NCBI RefSeq assembly: GCF_029909975.1
Contig: NZ_CP094516.1
Span: 6,302,501-6,366,500, forward strand
DNA length: 64,000 nucleotides
DNA from: Bradyrhizobium sp. ISRA430
GTDB taxonomy: Bacteria; Pseudomonadota; Alphaproteobacteria; Rhizobiales; Xanthobacteraceae
Direction of reading: 5' to 3'
In this document: in pieces, positions 24,890-35,070 of the stretch
How the letters are laid out: every line of letters begins with the position of its first letter
Position numbering within the stretch: position 1 is the stretch's first letter
Notes under the pieces: model-generated
The model's database searches: none
What the model saw: only the letters and a program-made list of their open reading frames with translations
Told to the model about the DNA's origin: nothing
Translations under genes and position numbers: made by a program

Positions 24890-27800
24890 CTAGGCCGTTT
24901 CATCGATAGGCGGCGTCAGCCGGGAGGTTGATTGGGATTTCGTCTTCACCCGCTCGCGCAGGCGCTGGAACGTCACGTAGAGCATCGGCACCATGAAGAT
25001 CCCGATCGAGCTTGCAGCGAGCATGCCAGCGAATACGGCTGTGCCGACGGCACGGCGGCTGAGTTCAGCGGCGCCGGTTGCGATGACGAGCGGCAGGAGG
25101 CCGAGGATGAACGCAACTGACGTCATCATGACGGCGCGGAAGCGCATATGAGCCCCTTGGATCGCGGCATCGGCGAGTGCCACGCCCGCCTCACGCTGCT
25201 CCTTTGCGAATTCGACGATCAGGATGCCGTTCTTGGCGGCGAGCGCGATCAGGACCACGAGGCCAATCTGACCATAGAGATCGAGACTGAGGCCGGCGAT
25301 CTTGAGGCCGACATAGGAGCCGAGGACACCGACAACGACCGAGAGCAGCACCGGGATCGGGATCACCGTGCTCTCGTAGAGCGCGACCAGAAACAGATAG
25401 GCGAACAACACGGCAAGCATCAGCACGATGCCGGTCTGGCCGGCAGCCTGCTGCTCCTGATAGGCCGTGCCGGTCCATTCGAAACTGTAGCCCGCGGGCA
25501 GCACGGCGTTGGAGATGTCCGCCATTGCCGCAATTGCGGTGCCGGATGAGATGCCGGGCGCCGGGCTGCCGTTCACCGTTACCGAGCGATAATTGTTGTA
25601 GCGGGTAACGACCTGCGGTCCGGTCACGATCTTGATGCCGGCCAGCGAGCGTATCGGCACCATTTGGCCGGTGTCGTTGCGCAAGTAGATCCGCCAGATG
25701 TCGGAGATGTCGGCGCGATCGAACGCCTCGCCCTGGACGTTGACCTGCCAGGTGCGGCCGTACAGGTTGAAATTGTTGACGTAGATGCCGCCGAGCGTCG
25801 CCTGCAAGGCGGTGAAGATGTCGCTCACGGGGACGCCGAGCGCCTGCGCCTTGCGGCGATCGATGTCGAGGAAGATCGAAGGGTTGGTGGCCGTGAAGGT
25901 CGAAAACACGCGGGCGAGCCGCGCGTCGGCATTGGCTGCGCCGATCAGCGAGTTCGTGACACTGGAGATCGCGGCGGGGCTCTGTCCCTCCAGCGCCTCG
26001 AGCTGGTATTCGAACCCACCGGAGGTGGAGAGGCCGATGATCGGCGGCATGTTGAAGGGCAGCACGTTCGCCTGCGGGATCTGCGCGCCGGCTTCGAAGG
26101 TTTTCGCGATCATTGCCTGCGCCGAATCTGCGGCCGCCTTGCGATCGGCAAAGGGCTTCAGCCGGGTGACCACCAGCGCACTGTTTGGCTCGGACGCGCC
26201 GTCCAGCAGGGAGAAGCCGATCACGGAGAGGACGTGATCGACGGCCGGCATCTGCTTCAGAATGTCCTCGATCTGTTGGGCGACGTCGCTGGTGCGCGCC
26301 ACCGAGGCGCCGTCGGGCAGTTGCACCGAGGTGAAGAAGGCGCCCTGGTCTTCTTCGGGCAGGAATCCCGTCGGCGTGATCCGCGACATGCCGAAGATTC
26401 CGCCGGCGAATACGGCAACGAGCAGGAGGGAGAGTCCGGCCACGCGCACTAGCCGGCGGACGCCGCCGCTATAGCGGTCGCGCAACCAGTCGATGCCGCC
26501 AAGCACGCGGCCGATGATGCCGCGCCGCGGCCCGGTGTGACGCAGGAACAAGGCGCAGAGCGCAGGCGACAGCGTCAGCGCATTCAGGGCCGAAATCATC
26601 ATCGCCGCGCTGATCGTGACCGCGAACTGGCGAAACAGCGTGCCCGAAATGCCTGGAATGAACGCGATCGGCACGAATACGGAGAGCAGCACCAGCGTGA
26701 TGGCAAAGATTGGCGCCATGATCTGCGTCATGGCCTTCTTGCTAGCTTCGATCGGGGACAGCGCCGGCTCTTCCTCCATCACACGTTCCACGTTCTCAAC
26801 CACCACGATGGCGTCGTCCACCACGATGCCGATGGCGAGCACCATCGCGAGCAGCGACACTGTGTTGGCCGAATAGCCGAGCATGAACAGCACGGCGAAA
26901 GTGCCGACCAGGCTTACCGGAACCGCCACCGCCGGGATCACGGTGGCGCGGAGATTGCCGAGGAAAATGTACACCACGATCACGACCAGAACGAAGGCCT
27001 CGGCAAGCGTCCGCAAGACCTCGGTGATCGTATCCCACACAAAGCTCGTGGAATCGTATTGCACGAGGTAGCTGAGCCCGGTTGGGAAACGTTTGGAGAG
27101 ACGTTGCATCGTGGCCGCGACCGCCTTCGCGGTCGTCACGGCATTAGCACCCGGCGCGAGATAGATCGCGATCGGCACGGCAGCGCGTCCATCGATCCGC
27201 GCCTCGCTGTCGAGATTTTGCGCGCCCATTTCGACTCGTGCGACGTCCTTCACTAGAAGCGAGGAGCCATCCGGATTGGCGCGCAGCACGATGTTGGCGA
27301 ATTGATCGGTAGTGGCGAGCCTGCCGAGAGTCTGCACATTGAACTGGAACTGCTGGTCGTCGCTGATCGGCCGCGCGCCGATGCGGCCGACCGGCGCCTG
27401 AACGCTCTGGGTGCGGATCGCAGCGATGACGTCCGACGGGGTCAGGTTGAGGCTGGTCAGCCGCTGCGTATCGAACCAGATCCGCATCGAGTAATTCATC
27501 TTGGCGAACAGATTGGTCTGGCCCACCCCCGGTGTGCTGGCGAGGGCATCAAGTATGTTGATGATCGCGTAATTGGTGATGAAGAGCGGATCCTGCTGTC
27601 CGTCGGCGCTGTAGAGCACCAGGAATTGCAGGATCGCCGAGGACCGCTTGCGCACCGTCACGCCCTGCTGCTGGACTTCCGTCGGCAACTGCGACAGGGT
27701 GCTCTGTACGCGGTTGTTGACGTTGACGGTGTTGATGTCGGGATTGGTGCCGAGCGCGAAGGAAACGGTGAGCGTATAGGTGCCGTCATTGGCGCTGGTC

Positions 27801-28042
27801 GATTTCATGTAGAGGGCGCGGTCCACGCCGATGACTTGCGCCTCCAGTGGCTGGGCGACACTGCTTTCGACCACCTCCGCGGACGCACCGGGGAAGGTGG
27901 CGGAGACCGTGACCTGCGGCGGCACGATGTCCGGAAACTGCGCCACCGGGATCTGCACCAGCGCCAGGGCACCGGCGATGGTGATGATGAATGCGATCAC
28001 CATCGCCAATCGCGGACGATCGATGAAGACCGCGGACATCAT
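24890..28042 (-). CDS. RND efflux pump inner-membrane transporter, HAE1 (AcrB/MexB-like)
   Basis: This 1050-residue protein has the RND layout of twelve membrane helices with two large periplasmic loops. The proton-relay Asp pair is present in [18 protein letters not shown], and other hallmarks include [13 protein letters not shown] at the N-terminus, [13 protein letters not shown], and [18 protein letters not shown]. Full length and the intact relay suggest a working proton-driven multidrug or solvent pump. Its ATG overlaps the stop of the adaptor gene upstream (ATGA), so the two are translationally coupled. No outer-membrane factor gene is present in the window. Confidence 0.94.
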   Translation of the reverse strand: MMSAVFIDRPRLAMVIAFIITIAGALALVQIPVAQFPDIVPPQVTVSATFPGASAEVVESSVAQPLEAQVIGVDRALYMKSTSANDGTYTLTVSFALGTNPDINTVNVNNRVQSTLSQLPTEVQQQGVTVRKRSSAILQFLVLYSADGQQDPLFITNYAIINILDALASTPGVGQTNLFAKMNYSMRIWFDTQRLTSLNLTPSDVIAAIRTQSVQAPVGRIGARPISDDQQFQFNVQTLGRLATTDQFANIVLRANPDGSSLLVKDVARVEMGAQNLDSEARIDGRAAVPIAIYLAPGANAVTTAKAVAATMQRLSKRFPTGLSYLVQYDSTSFVWDTITEVLRTLAEAFVLVVIVVYIFLGNLRATVIPAVAVPVSLVGTFAVLFMLGYSANTVSLLAMVLAIGIVVDDAIVVVENVERVMEEEPALSPIEASKKAMTQIMAPIFAITLVLLSVFVPIAFIPGISGTLFRQFAVTISAAMMISALNALTLSPALCALFLRHTGPRRGIIGRVLGGIDWLRDRYSGGVRRLVRVAGLSLLLVAVFAGGIFGMSRITPTGFLPEEDQGAFFTSVQLPDGASVARTSDVAQQIEDILKQMPAVDHVLSVIGFSLLDGASEPNSALVVTRLKPFADRKAAADSAQAMIAKTFEAGAQIPQANVLPFNMPPIIGLSTSGGFEYQLEALEGQSPAAISSVTNSLIGAANADARLARVFSTFTATNPSIFLDIDRRKAQALGVPVSDIFTALQATLGGIYVNNFNLYGRTWQVNVQGEAFDRADISDIWRIYLRNDTGQMVPIRSLAGIKIVTGPQVVTRYNNYRSVTVNGSPAPGISSGTAIAAMADISNAVLPAGYSFEWTGTAYQEQQAAGQTGIVLMLAVLFAYLFLVALYESTVIPIPVLLSVVVGVLGSYVGLKIAGLSLDLYGQIGLVVLIALAAKNGILIVEFAKEQREAGVALADAAIQGAHMRFRAVMMTSVAFILGLLPLVIATGAAELSRRAVGTAVFAGMLAASSIGIFMVPMLYVTFQRLRERVKTKSQSTSRLTPPIDETA

Positions 28043-29259
28043 GGCTTGGTGTCCGTGGCTTTGCCGGAAGGGCCGGCGTCGCCCGTGGCGGCCTTCATGC
28101 CCGACAGGATCAGCGGGCTTGCCGGCCCCGGCGCGACGATCTGGCCGGGACGCGCCCGCTGGAGGCCCTCGACGATGACCTTGTCGCCGGCAGACAGGCC
28201 GCTGATCACGGCGGCGATGGTGGGCGTGGATTGTCCGAGCTTGATGCGGTGCTGCTCAGCCTTGTTGCCGGAACCGACAGTAAGGACATAGTCACCCTGC
28301 TGGTCCGACAGCACCGCAGAGCGGGGAATCGCCAGCACCTCGATCGGCTCGACGCCCTCGAGCACGACAGTGACGAATTCGCCGTCGGTCAGTTCGTGTA
28401 CGGTCACGCCTGCGGCCGAAGGCGCGCGCAGGATCGGATTGGCGATCTCGCCGCGCACGGTGACCGTGTCGGTGTTCTGCGCGATGGTGTTGTCGACGAA
28501 GTTCAGCTTGCCGGCTTGGCCAAACATGCGGCCGTCGGGGAGCCGCAACCTGATCACCACGGCTTCCAGGCCGCCTTTCGGGCCGTAACGTTCGCGCAAT
28601 TCCAGCGCTTGGCGCAGCGGCACCGGGAAGGTGACATACATCGGGTCTTGGCTGACGATGGTGGTCAGCACGCCTGAACTCGGACTGACCACATTGCCTT
28701 CAGTGACCGCCGTTCGCCCGATCTTGCCGTTGATCGGCGCGCTGATCACGGTGTAGTCGAGGTTGATCCGGGACGCCTCGACCTGCGCCTGCGCGGCTTG
28801 CACCTGGGCTTCGAGGCTGCGCTGGTTCGCGATTGCTGCATCATAGGTCGATTGTTGCCCGGCCGGTCCGCCGAGCAGCGTCCGCGCGCGCTCGGTCGTC
28901 AATTTGGCGTTCTCGAGCGTCGCTTGGAGCTGCGCCACCTGTGCTTGCTTCGACTCGAGGTCAGCTTCGAAGGGACCGCGTTCGAGATGATAGAGTTGAT
29001 CTCCGGTCTTGATTTCGGCGCCTTCGACGAACAGTCGCTTTTCCAGAAAGGCAGTGACACGCGCGACGACGTTGACGCGATTGATCGCCTCGATCCGTCC
29101 GATGAACTCGCTGGTTTCGGTGATCGGCCGCCGGGTCGCTTCCACGATGCCGACCGCAGGAGGACCGGCGGGAGCAGGCTGTGTCCAGGCTGTCCCACGG
29201 ATGATGATCGTCATGAGGCTTGCCACGAGCAGTCTGGCCGAGACTTCAGCAAGGTCCAT
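28039..29259 (-). CDS. RND efflux periplasmic adaptor (AcrA/MexA-like)
   Basis: This 406-residue membrane fusion protein has an N-terminal leader, the lipoyl half [20 protein letters not shown] near 55, and an alpha-helical hairpin ([21 protein letters not shown]). The other lipoyl half is [14 protein letters not shown], and the beta-barrel and membrane-proximal domains follow. No lipobox Cys is obvious in the leader, so it may not be a lipoprotein. AAGGAGC precedes the ATG. It pairs with the RND transporter whose start overlaps its stop. A low-complexity C-terminal tail ends SGKATDTKP. Confidence 0.92.
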   Translation of the reverse strand: MDLAEVSARLLVASLMTIIIRGTAWTQPAPAGPPAVGIVEATRRPITETSEFIGRIEAINRVNVVARVTAFLEKRLFVEGAEIKTGDQLYHLERGPFEADLESKQAQVAQLQATLENAKLTTERARTLLGGPAGQQSTYDAAIANQRSLEAQVQAAQAQVEASRINLDYTVISAPINGKIGRTAVTEGNVVSPSSGVLTTIVSQDPMYVTFPVPLRQALELRERYGPKGGLEAVVIRLRLPDGRMFGQAGKLNFVDNTIAQNTDTVTVRGEIANPILRAPSAAGVTVHELTDGEFVTVVLEGVEPIEVLAIPRSAVLSDQQGDYVLTVGSGNKAEQHRIKLGQSTPTIAAVISGLSAGDKVIVEGLQRARPGQIVAPGPASPLILSGMKAATGDAGPSGKATDTKP

Positions 29260-29305
29260 CGTCCGCTCCTTGCCCCAGGCCTGGGATGAGTGGCTCAGGC
29301 CTCGC

Positions 29306-29557
29306 TCACTCCTGTGTTGTCCGGTTGCTGCGTGCAGGCTCGTCGTAACCTTTGCGATGGCTGTAGAACATCAGCGCGATCAGGCCGCAGCCCGACACCA
29401 GCACGAGGATGGCGGCGGCTCCCAGGATGATGTTGCCGTAGAGCGGCATGGGTGTCGCCTGCCATACCGCTACGCAATACCAGGTGGCCACAACGAGAAG
29501 GACGGCCAGCACCGCCGCAAGGAGCCATTGGTTCTTGGTACGCACTGTCTCCTCCAT
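29306..29557 (-). CDS. small two-helix membrane protein
   Basis: This 83-residue protein has two hydrophobic helices (about 11-31, WLLAAVLAVLLVVATWYCVAV, and 42-66, GNIILGAAAILVLVSGCGLI) and a polar C-terminal tail (YSHRKGYDEPARSNRTTQE). The start is uncertain: GGAGGAG lies inside the first codons and could serve a GTG four codons on. It is 46 bases upstream of the RND adaptor on the same strand and is probably an accessory subunit or co-expressed protein of the pump operon. The family was not recognised. Confidence 0.72.
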   Translation of the reverse strand: MEETVRTKNQWLLAAVLAVLLVVATWYCVAVWQATPMPLYGNIILGAAAILVLVSGCGLIALMFYSHRKGYDEPARSNRTTQE

Positions 29558-29587
29558 CGCTGGGTTACGGGCCTGCGAGAGGCGGTG

Positions 29588-30019
29588 CTAAGTCCACCGC
29601 CACCCGCAATGGCGTCGGCCGCGATGCCACCAGCAGACCCAGCGCCGCCTGCGCCGCGGCGGCGGCGGACGGCCCCAGCCCGGGCGTGGCGGCGGTGGCG
29701 ATCCCCACCATTGTGCGCGCCAGGTGAGTGGGGGGCGGCCCCAGCCGGGCGTTGGTCCCCAAACGGGAGCGGGCGGCGGCGCCCACCAGGGCGGTCGCGG
29801 CCGGCCCCAGCCCGGAGCGGGCCCCCAACCGGGGGCAGGCGGTGGCCCCCACCATTGAGCCGTGACGAGGTCTTCCGGCTTGCCGGCCAGGCCGAGATCG
29901 GGAGCGATCGGCATTGCTTCCGCGGCTTCGATCAAGCGTACGCCGATGGCGCCGATCGCTGCTGCGGCAACGGCATTCTGGGCAAAGCCTAGGAACGCGC
30001 GGCGGGTGGGAGCGCTCAT
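29588..30019 (-). CDS. Tat-signal Trp/Pro/Gly-rich exported protein
   Basis: This 143-residue protein begins with a twin-arginine leader (RRAFLGFAQ at 6-14, then AAAAIGAIG). From about residue 55 to 118 it is made of imperfect repeats of WWGPPPAP, GWGPAPGWGRP and WWAPPPAP. The tail is an Arg block followed by RWVCWWHRGRRHCGWRW, with two Cys that could pair. AGGAG precedes the ATG. Similar Arg/Trp tails occur in small exported rhizobial proteins of unknown role. It sits between HdeD and the pump genes with short gaps, so it is probably part of the same stress-linked operon. No function is assigned. Confidence 0.78.
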   Translation of the reverse strand: MSAPTRRAFLGFAQNAVAAAAIGAIGVRLIEAAEAMPIAPDLGLAGKPEDLVTAQWWGPPPAPGWGPAPGWGRPRPPWWAPPPAPVWGPTPGWGRPPLTWRAQWWGSPPPPRPGWGRPPPPRRRRRWVCWWHRGRRHCGWRWT

Positions 30020-30037
30020 TGTCTTCTCCTCTTTTTG

Positions 30038-30595
30038 TTACGCAGTTCTCCGTACGGACTGAAGTGCGTAGAGCAGCCACGCCAGGCCGTGCGAAATCAG
30101 GTCGACGCCGAGCAGGAATCCAAGGGCCCAGACACTGATAGTGGGGAAACTGAACAGGATCAGCACACCGGCGAGCAGTCCGACGATGCCGGAGATCAGC
30201 ATCATCCAGCCGTTCTGTCGCCAATGGGCGAAACTCAGCACGCATCGAATGATGCCCGATGCAAACAGCACGGCGCCCAGGAAATAGGTCAAGATCAGCG
30301 CGCCGGATTCCGGCTGGGTGAGCAGCACGATTCCGAAGGCGAGATAGAGCGCGCCGAGAAGGATCTGCCACAGGAAACCGCCCCATCCCCTGGTCCAAAA
30401 GGAGTGGATGATCTCAAATCCGCCGGCTGCGATGGCGGTCAGCCCAATCAGCTTGACGCTGATGATGGTCGCGAACACGACGTCGCTTAGCGCGAGCATG
30501 CCGGCGGCAATCAGTACGATACCGAGAAGAGCGCAGACCCACAGCGGCGGGGCAACCAGGGTTTCAACGCCGGTTCTGCTGTCAAAGACCGTCAT
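30038..30595 (-). CDS. hdeD: HdeD-family acid-resistance membrane protein (DUF308)
   Basis: This 185-residue protein has six hydrophobic helices in the DUF308/HdeD pattern: WVCALLGIVLIAAGMLAL, GGFEIIHSFWTRGWGGFLWQ, LYLAFGIVLLTQPESGALILTY, and a final GVDLISHGLAWLLYAL. In E. coli HdeD helps survival of acid at high cell density. AGGAGG precedes the ATG. The downstream Tat protein follows after 18 bases. The symbol is given by family; the precise role in this organism is inferred. Confidence 0.88.
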   Translation of the reverse strand: MTVFDSRTGVETLVAPPLWVCALLGIVLIAAGMLALSDVVFATIISVKLIGLTAIAAGGFEIIHSFWTRGWGGFLWQILLGALYLAFGIVLLTQPESGALILTYFLGAVLFASGIIRCVLSFAHWRQNGWMMLISGIVGLLAGVLILFSFPTISVWALGFLLGVDLISHGLAWLLYALQSVRRTA

Positions 30596-30729
30596 GCGAT
30601 CCTCCTGATCGGCGATGGTTTGGTTGACACGCGTGGGATGCTAGCTTCGAACCGGCAACGCCGACATCCGACGAAACCCTGAGCAACGGGGCGGAAATAT
30701 TCCCTGTCGATGTCGCGGCGCCCCCGCGC

Positions 30730-31215
30730 CTATCGCCGTCCTCTTGGTCCCAGCGTCAGGTTGGTCACGCCGGCGGCGAGGTTGAGCCCGATTGAGCGCT
30801 CGACCGATACCGGCTGCAACATGACACTTCGGCGCGAGCCGCCGATCAGGACGTTGGCTCCGAGGCCGGGGCCCAGGGCGACATTGCCGCTCGCTCCCAC
30901 ATAGCTGCCCCGCAACGTGCCCGGACCGACACGCGAGTTCTTGGCGAACACAGCCCACGACAAGGTACCGGCCGAGGTTACGCCAAGGTCAAGACCGACG
31001 CGTCTGATGCGTCCCTCATAGATGTATTGTCGCTGCGGCCGTTGTGCATAGAATACGCAGCGCAGCGACTGCGCGGATCCAAGCACCAGTCCGACGCGCG
31101 GCGTGCTGAAACACAATAGTCTGCCGACTCTGAACGTCTCCGCGCGGGCCGGCGAGGCGGCCGTGCAAAGCAAGATAAATGTGCCGATGGACCCAAGGAG
31201 CCGCACAATTCGCAT
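30730..31215 (-). CDS. DUF992 exported protein
   Basis: This 161-residue protein has a Sec leader (TFILLCTAASPARAE, cleaved near 25) and the DUF992 pattern: VGLVLGSAQSLRCVFY, YEGRIRRVGLDLGVTSAGTLSWAVFA, and GLGANVLIGGSRRSVMLQPVSVE. Such proteins are predicted periplasmic beta-rich domains of unknown function, widespread in Rhizobiales. GGAGG lies inside the end of the preceding gene, whose stop codon adjoins this ATG, so the two are coupled. Confidence 0.88.
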   Translation of the reverse strand: MRIVRLLGSIGTFILLCTAASPARAETFRVGRLLCFSTPRVGLVLGSAQSLRCVFYAQRPQRQYIYEGRIRRVGLDLGVTSAGTLSWAVFAKNSRVGPGTLRGSYVGASGNVALGPGLGANVLIGGSRRSVMLQPVSVERSIGLNLAAGVTNLTLGPRGRR

Positions 31216-31815
31216 TCAAGCCTCCACTTGGTTTTTCGTGTCCGCAGAGGTTGCTGCGGGCCGTCGGTCCTGCCGAAGCCAAAACGTGATGCCGAGGCCA
31301 ATGAGCAAGACAGCGCCCAGCAGGAAGAAGAAGAAGGACTGCTTCAGCCAGGATATCGCCGGGACTGCAACGCCCATCGCAAGGCCGAGGAAGGAGATTT
31401 GCAGCGAAAGAAGGCTGACACCCGCGAGGAACGTGCCGAGCGCGAGCAATGTCAGGAGGACCAGGCCGGTTGCCGGTGTTGGAAGCAACTGCTGGACGCC
31501 GGAGACCAGCATGATGTTCATCGTGACGAGGACGGCAATCCAGTGCAGCGTCTGTGTCCAGATCAATCGAAGCTGCGCCTCCTTGCCTTCGGTCTCTGGC
31601 CATTTCGTGACGACGCATACCACGCCGATGGCAAGTGCCAAGAATTCCCAGTAGCCGACGAGAGGCTGGTGCGAGACGTTGGCATAGGCGACGCCTGCGA
31701 TGGCGAGCACGAGCGCCACCACATAGGGAAGCTGCTGCAAGAGGAAGTGGGGCATCCCCGATTGCCTCGATGGAGGCTCAGGGTCGTCGCTTCGCTGCGG
31801 ATGAATTTCGCTCAT
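31216..31815 (-). CDS. hypothetical multi-pass membrane protein
   Basis: This 199-residue protein has a polar N-terminus (MSEIHPQRSDDPEPPSRQ) and about six helices, including QLPYVVALVLAIAGVAYA, HWIAVLVTMNIMLVSGV, ATGLVLLTLLALGTFLAGVS and SFFFFLLGAVLLIGLGI. No catalytic motif or known family was recognised. The chosen ATG removes a long upstream extension that is antisense-like and overlaps the previous gene; it leaves 7 bases to that gene. It is coupled to the DUF992 gene behind it and sits in an envelope-stress neighbourhood. Confidence 0.72.
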   Translation of the reverse strand: MSEIHPQRSDDPEPPSRQSGMPHFLLQQLPYVVALVLAIAGVAYANVSHQPLVGYWEFLALAIGVVCVVTKWPETEGKEAQLRLIWTQTLHWIAVLVTMNIMLVSGVQQLLPTPATGLVLLTLLALGTFLAGVSLLSLQISFLGLAMGVAVPAISWLKQSFFFFLLGAVLLIGLGITFWLRQDRRPAATSADTKNQVEA

Positions 31816-31822
31816 GGCCGAT

Positions 31823-32947
31823 CTACTCACGCTTGTCCGCTGCTGTTCGCTTGGGATCGTCGCCAAGGTAGTCCTCGACATAGAACCTGATGATCGCGAC
31901 CCGACCGATGGCGACCAGTGGCATGGCGAGCGCGATCCCCATGACGCCGAATAGCGCACCCAGGAGGACGATCGCGACCAATGTCCAGGCCGGAGGGATT
32001 TCGACCGCCTGGCGTTGGATCAGCGGGCCGATCACATATCCTTCGATCGATTGGATGATGGTGTAGATGACGACGGCCCAGATGAGCAGAGAGGCGCCGA
32101 GCGGCATCGCCACGAGCGCGATTGGAAGCGCCGCAACGATCGGCCCGAGATAGGGAATGAAATTCGATAGACCCGCCTGTAGTCCAAGCACGAAAGGACC
32201 AGGGAGGCCAATGAGATAGAGTGCGACCCACACGCACAGCGTCATGAGTATGATGCGGATGAGCTGTCCGACCAACCACAGCCGCAAGACGCTGCCCATC
32301 TCGTCCATGACGGCTCTCGTCCGCTTGCGGTAGGACTGTTTCACCAGCATGACCAGGCTCTCGCGGTGGCTGGTCGGATCGAAGGCAAAGAGGATCCCGA
32401 GGAACAGGATCACGAGTGCGCCCGTCAGAAGACTGGAGGCTCCGCCAAGCAGGAATTGGGCATGGCTGAGAAACCGACCCTGATCGGAAAACAGCCACTG
32501 CGCGAAGTCTCGGCCCCACTCCGGACCGAGCAGGTCGACACCGTATGACAGGAGGTGCTCCTGCAAGATGTCGAGCTGGGTGTCCATGACCTTCAGCAGC
32601 AGGCGCGTCTGCTCCGGCAGCTTGCCTGCGCCCCAGTCGAGTCCAAATCCCGACAGAGCGGAAAAGAGTAGAAGAACGAGCGTCAGCCGATAGGCACGAT
32701 TCAGAGGAAGAACGGGAGCTAGCGCCCTCGCAGAAGCGTCCAGAAATGCCGCGAACAACACACCTGCGAACACAATGAGGAGGCTCGAAACCGTCTGCCA
32801 AACCAGGAATAGGGCAACGCACGTGGCGAGCAAAGTGACGCCGGTCGCCAGAATGCTGCGCTGTCCTGTATCCTTGGTTTGATCGGCAGGATCATCGCTG
32901 AGAACGACCTCGCGGAGTCTCTCCGATCCTATCCTGGGATCGCTCAT
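31823..32947 (-). CDS. AI-2E family transporter (PerM/YdiK-like)
   Basis: This 374-residue membrane protein has the AI-2E/PerM layout: paired N-terminal helices (ATGVTLLATCVALFLVW, LLIVFAGVLFAAFLD), a soluble domain, and C-terminal helices with GLQAGLSNFIPYLGPIVAALPIAL and the EGYVIGPLIQRQAVEIPP signature. Members export varied solutes or exchange Na+/H+; a role in signal export cannot be assumed. GGAGCG before MSDPRIG supports this start over a longer frame that overlaps the upstream gene. Confidence 0.88.
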   Translation of the reverse strand: MSDPRIGSERLREVVLSDDPADQTKDTGQRSILATGVTLLATCVALFLVWQTVSSLLIVFAGVLFAAFLDASARALAPVLPLNRAYRLTLVLLLFSALSGFGLDWGAGKLPEQTRLLLKVMDTQLDILQEHLLSYGVDLLGPEWGRDFAQWLFSDQGRFLSHAQFLLGGASSLLTGALVILFLGILFAFDPTSHRESLVMLVKQSYRKRTRAVMDEMGSVLRLWLVGQLIRIILMTLCVWVALYLIGLPGPFVLGLQAGLSNFIPYLGPIVAALPIALVAMPLGASLLIWAVVIYTIIQSIEGYVIGPLIQRQAVEIPPAWTLVAIVLLGALFGVMGIALAMPLVAIGRVAIIRFYVEDYLGDDPKRTAADKRE

Positions 32948-32990
32948 CAATCGCTCCAATTGCAGGAATGAGATCATCCTCTGCGGCGTG

Positions 32991-33233
32991 CTAGGTGCGA
33001 ACGCGCCGACTGCCATAGTGCGGATGCTTGCCGCCGCGATGACGCCAGTAGCGGTGCTTCGTCGGATTTGTATTGGTATTTGGCGTTGCGCTCTTTGATG
33101 CGGGCGTGCCGGCTTCCCTTGGCGTGGCCATGCTGCTGTCCTTCGACTGCGCCAGGGCCAGGGTTGACGGTGCGGTGGCCGCCACCACCACTCCGCCCAG
33201 GATCAAGGCGCTACACACAGCCTGGATGTTCAT
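32991..33233 (-). CDS. small exported basic His-rich protein
   Basis: This 80-residue protein has a clear Sec leader (AVCSALILGGVVVAATAPSTLALA, cleavage near residue 29). The mature part is a Ser/Thr/Pro/Asn-rich linker and a basic tail, KHRYWRHRGGKHPHYGSRRVRT. GGAGG precedes the ATG. It lies between the antiporter and AI-2E genes with short gaps on either side. The positive, His-rich tail could bind polyanions or metals in the periplasm, which is speculation. No family was recognised. Confidence 0.7.
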   Translation of the reverse strand: MNIQAVCSALILGGVVVAATAPSTLALAQSKDSSMATPREAGTPASKSATPNTNTNPTKHRYWRHRGGKHPHYGSRRVRT

Positions 33234-33257
33234 ATTCGCCTCCAGATGGACAGGGAC

Positions 33258-34697
33258 TCAAATCGAGATGGCTCCAACAGCCAGCGCGTAGACGCCGGCG
33301 CACGCGGCGATCGTTATCGCTGCAAACATGACGGCTTCGAACGGTCTGAAGGTGACCTCCTTGCGTTCGCGTTTTGCGAGAAGGAACAGCAGCGTTCCGG
33401 GCGCATAGAGGATTGACGACAGCAGAAGAAATTTTGGTCCGCCAGCATAGATCATGCCGGCCGCATAAAGCGTCGCGACGCAAGAGCGGATTCCGTCGAC
33501 GATGCGGGCGCGCTCACCAGCCGCGTAGGTCTCGCCGGCCCACGCGAGCTTCAAGGCGTACGCCGCGACAAAGAAATAGGGAATCAGCGTCATCGCGCTC
33601 GTCATCTTCAAGGCGAGCGTGAAGGCATATTCGGCGAACCAGGTGACGAGCAGGAATATCTGGATGACGCAGTTGGTCAGCCAGAGCGCGCCTGCGGGGA
33701 CCGCGTGCGCGTTCGCGCTGGCGAGAAAGGAGGGCATGGTGCGGTGGACCGCCGCAGAATGCAGGACTTCGGCCGCCAGCAGCGACCAGGACAGGTAGTT
33801 GCCCAGGATCGAGATCAAGAGTGCGACGCTGACGAACACGCCGCCCCAGCCGCCGACCATCGATTCCATCACGCCCGCCATCGACGGTGTCGGGAGACCC
33901 GCGAGCTCCTGTCGTGGCAGGACGCCGTAGGACAGAAGCGTCACAAGGACGAGAAGGCAGAGAACGGCCAGAAAGCCCCCGACGGTTGCGATGCCGATGT
34001 CGGCGCGATCACTGGCATAGCGGGAGTAGACGCTTGCGCCCTCGATGCCGACGAAGACGAATACGGTAAGCAGCATGGTGCCGCGGACCTGGGTGAACAC
34101 ATCCGCAAGGTTCGGCTGCTCCGTACCCCAGAAATTCCGCGAGAACAGCTCGCCGTTCAAGGCAATCGCAGCCACGACGATGAATAGCAATATCGGGACG
34201 ATCTTCGCGTAGGTCGCGACCGAGTTGAGAGCGGCTGCTCCCTTGATGCCGCGCAGCACCAGAAAGTGAACACCCCACAGAAGCAGGGATGCCGAAGCGA
34301 TGGCGGTCGGTGTCGTGCCATCACCGAAGACCGGGAAGAACTGCCCGAGCGTGGCCTTGATCAGAATGAGACAGGCGACGTCGGCGAGGCAACAGCCGAT
34401 CCAATAGCCCACGGCTGAAGCGAAGCCGATATAGTCTCCGAATCCGGCCCTGGCGTAGGCGTAAATGCCGGCATCGAGGTCAGGCTTGCGGCGTGACAGC
34501 GACTGGAACACGAACGCCAGCATGAGCATGCCGGTGCCTGCGATAACCCAGGCGATCATCGCTCCGAGCGCCCCAGTTGCGCGTCCGAAAGATGCAGGCA
34601 ATGCGAAAATGCCGGAACCGACCATCGAGCCGATCACAAGCGCGATGAGCGCATTGCGAGAGAGCTTTTGATCGGCCTCGTTCGACGAAGGAGCCAT
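33258..34697 (-). CDS. APC-family amino acid antiporter, arginine/ornithine ArcD-like, copy 1
   Basis: This 479-residue protein of about twelve helices has the APC signature near the N-terminus ([20 protein letters not shown]) and conserved YAYARAGFGDYIGFASAVGYW and [16 protein letters not shown] segments found in basic amino acid/polyamine antiporters. It closely parallels the second antiporter at 36640, which is followed by arginine deiminase, so arginine uptake in exchange for ornithine or citrulline is likely. The ATG giving MAPSSNEADQKLSRN starts at the family edge, but its ribosome binding site is weak; a GTG 13 codons upstream is possible. Confidence 0.88.
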   Translation of the reverse strand: MAPSSNEADQKLSRNALIALVIGSMVGSGIFALPASFGRATGALGAMIAWVIAGTGMLMLAFVFQSLSRRKPDLDAGIYAYARAGFGDYIGFASAVGYWIGCCLADVACLILIKATLGQFFPVFGDGTTPTAIASASLLLWGVHFLVLRGIKGAAALNSVATYAKIVPILLFIVVAAIALNGELFSRNFWGTEQPNLADVFTQVRGTMLLTVFVFVGIEGASVYSRYASDRADIGIATVGGFLAVLCLLVLVTLLSYGVLPRQELAGLPTPSMAGVMESMVGGWGGVFVSVALLISILGNYLSWSLLAAEVLHSAAVHRTMPSFLASANAHAVPAGALWLTNCVIQIFLLVTWFAEYAFTLALKMTSAMTLIPYFFVAAYALKLAWAGETYAAGERARIVDGIRSCVATLYAAGMIYAGGPKFLLLSSILYAPGTLLFLLAKRERKEVTFRPFEAVMFAAITIAACAGVYALAVGAISI

Positions 34698-35070
34698 GAC
34701 AGAAGATGGCCTTCCAATCCGAGATGAGGCGGGCACGGCTGCCGGCCAACTCCAAACAAAGACCTTAGAGGCACCGTTCTCGCTCGCACATCAGGGATTC
34801 TCTGTAGGAGGCACGGGCAGGAAATCGGGAGGGCCGCGGCTTTAGGGGCCGCCGTCAGGTCCTTCCAACGGGGCGGTCGTGCTTTGGTCGCGACCGGATG
34901 CTCGCCATCTTGCAAAGTGCTGGTGGCCGCCGCGAATGGCCGGGTACGCGCTCCGGAAACTGCGGCGGAGTAGGGTGCTTCACCGCCGGCACTCAGGTGA
35001 TTGTCTGATGCCGCGTCCTGAGCCCGGGGGATAGGATCGTCTATTCCGCGGGGTCAAGAGGAGGCAAGCG
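34698..35070. other. 373-base divergent promoter region
   Basis: This region separates the minus-strand antiporter operon from the plus-strand Bax-inhibitor gene and must hold both promoters. Short frames on either strand lack binding sites and motifs. No clear FNR/FixK palindrome or other known box was recognised. Confidence 0.5.

Noticed and set aside
34634..34915. 93-codon minus-strand frame upstream of the first antiporter
   Set aside because: It overlaps the antiporter start in another frame and lacks motif and binding site.
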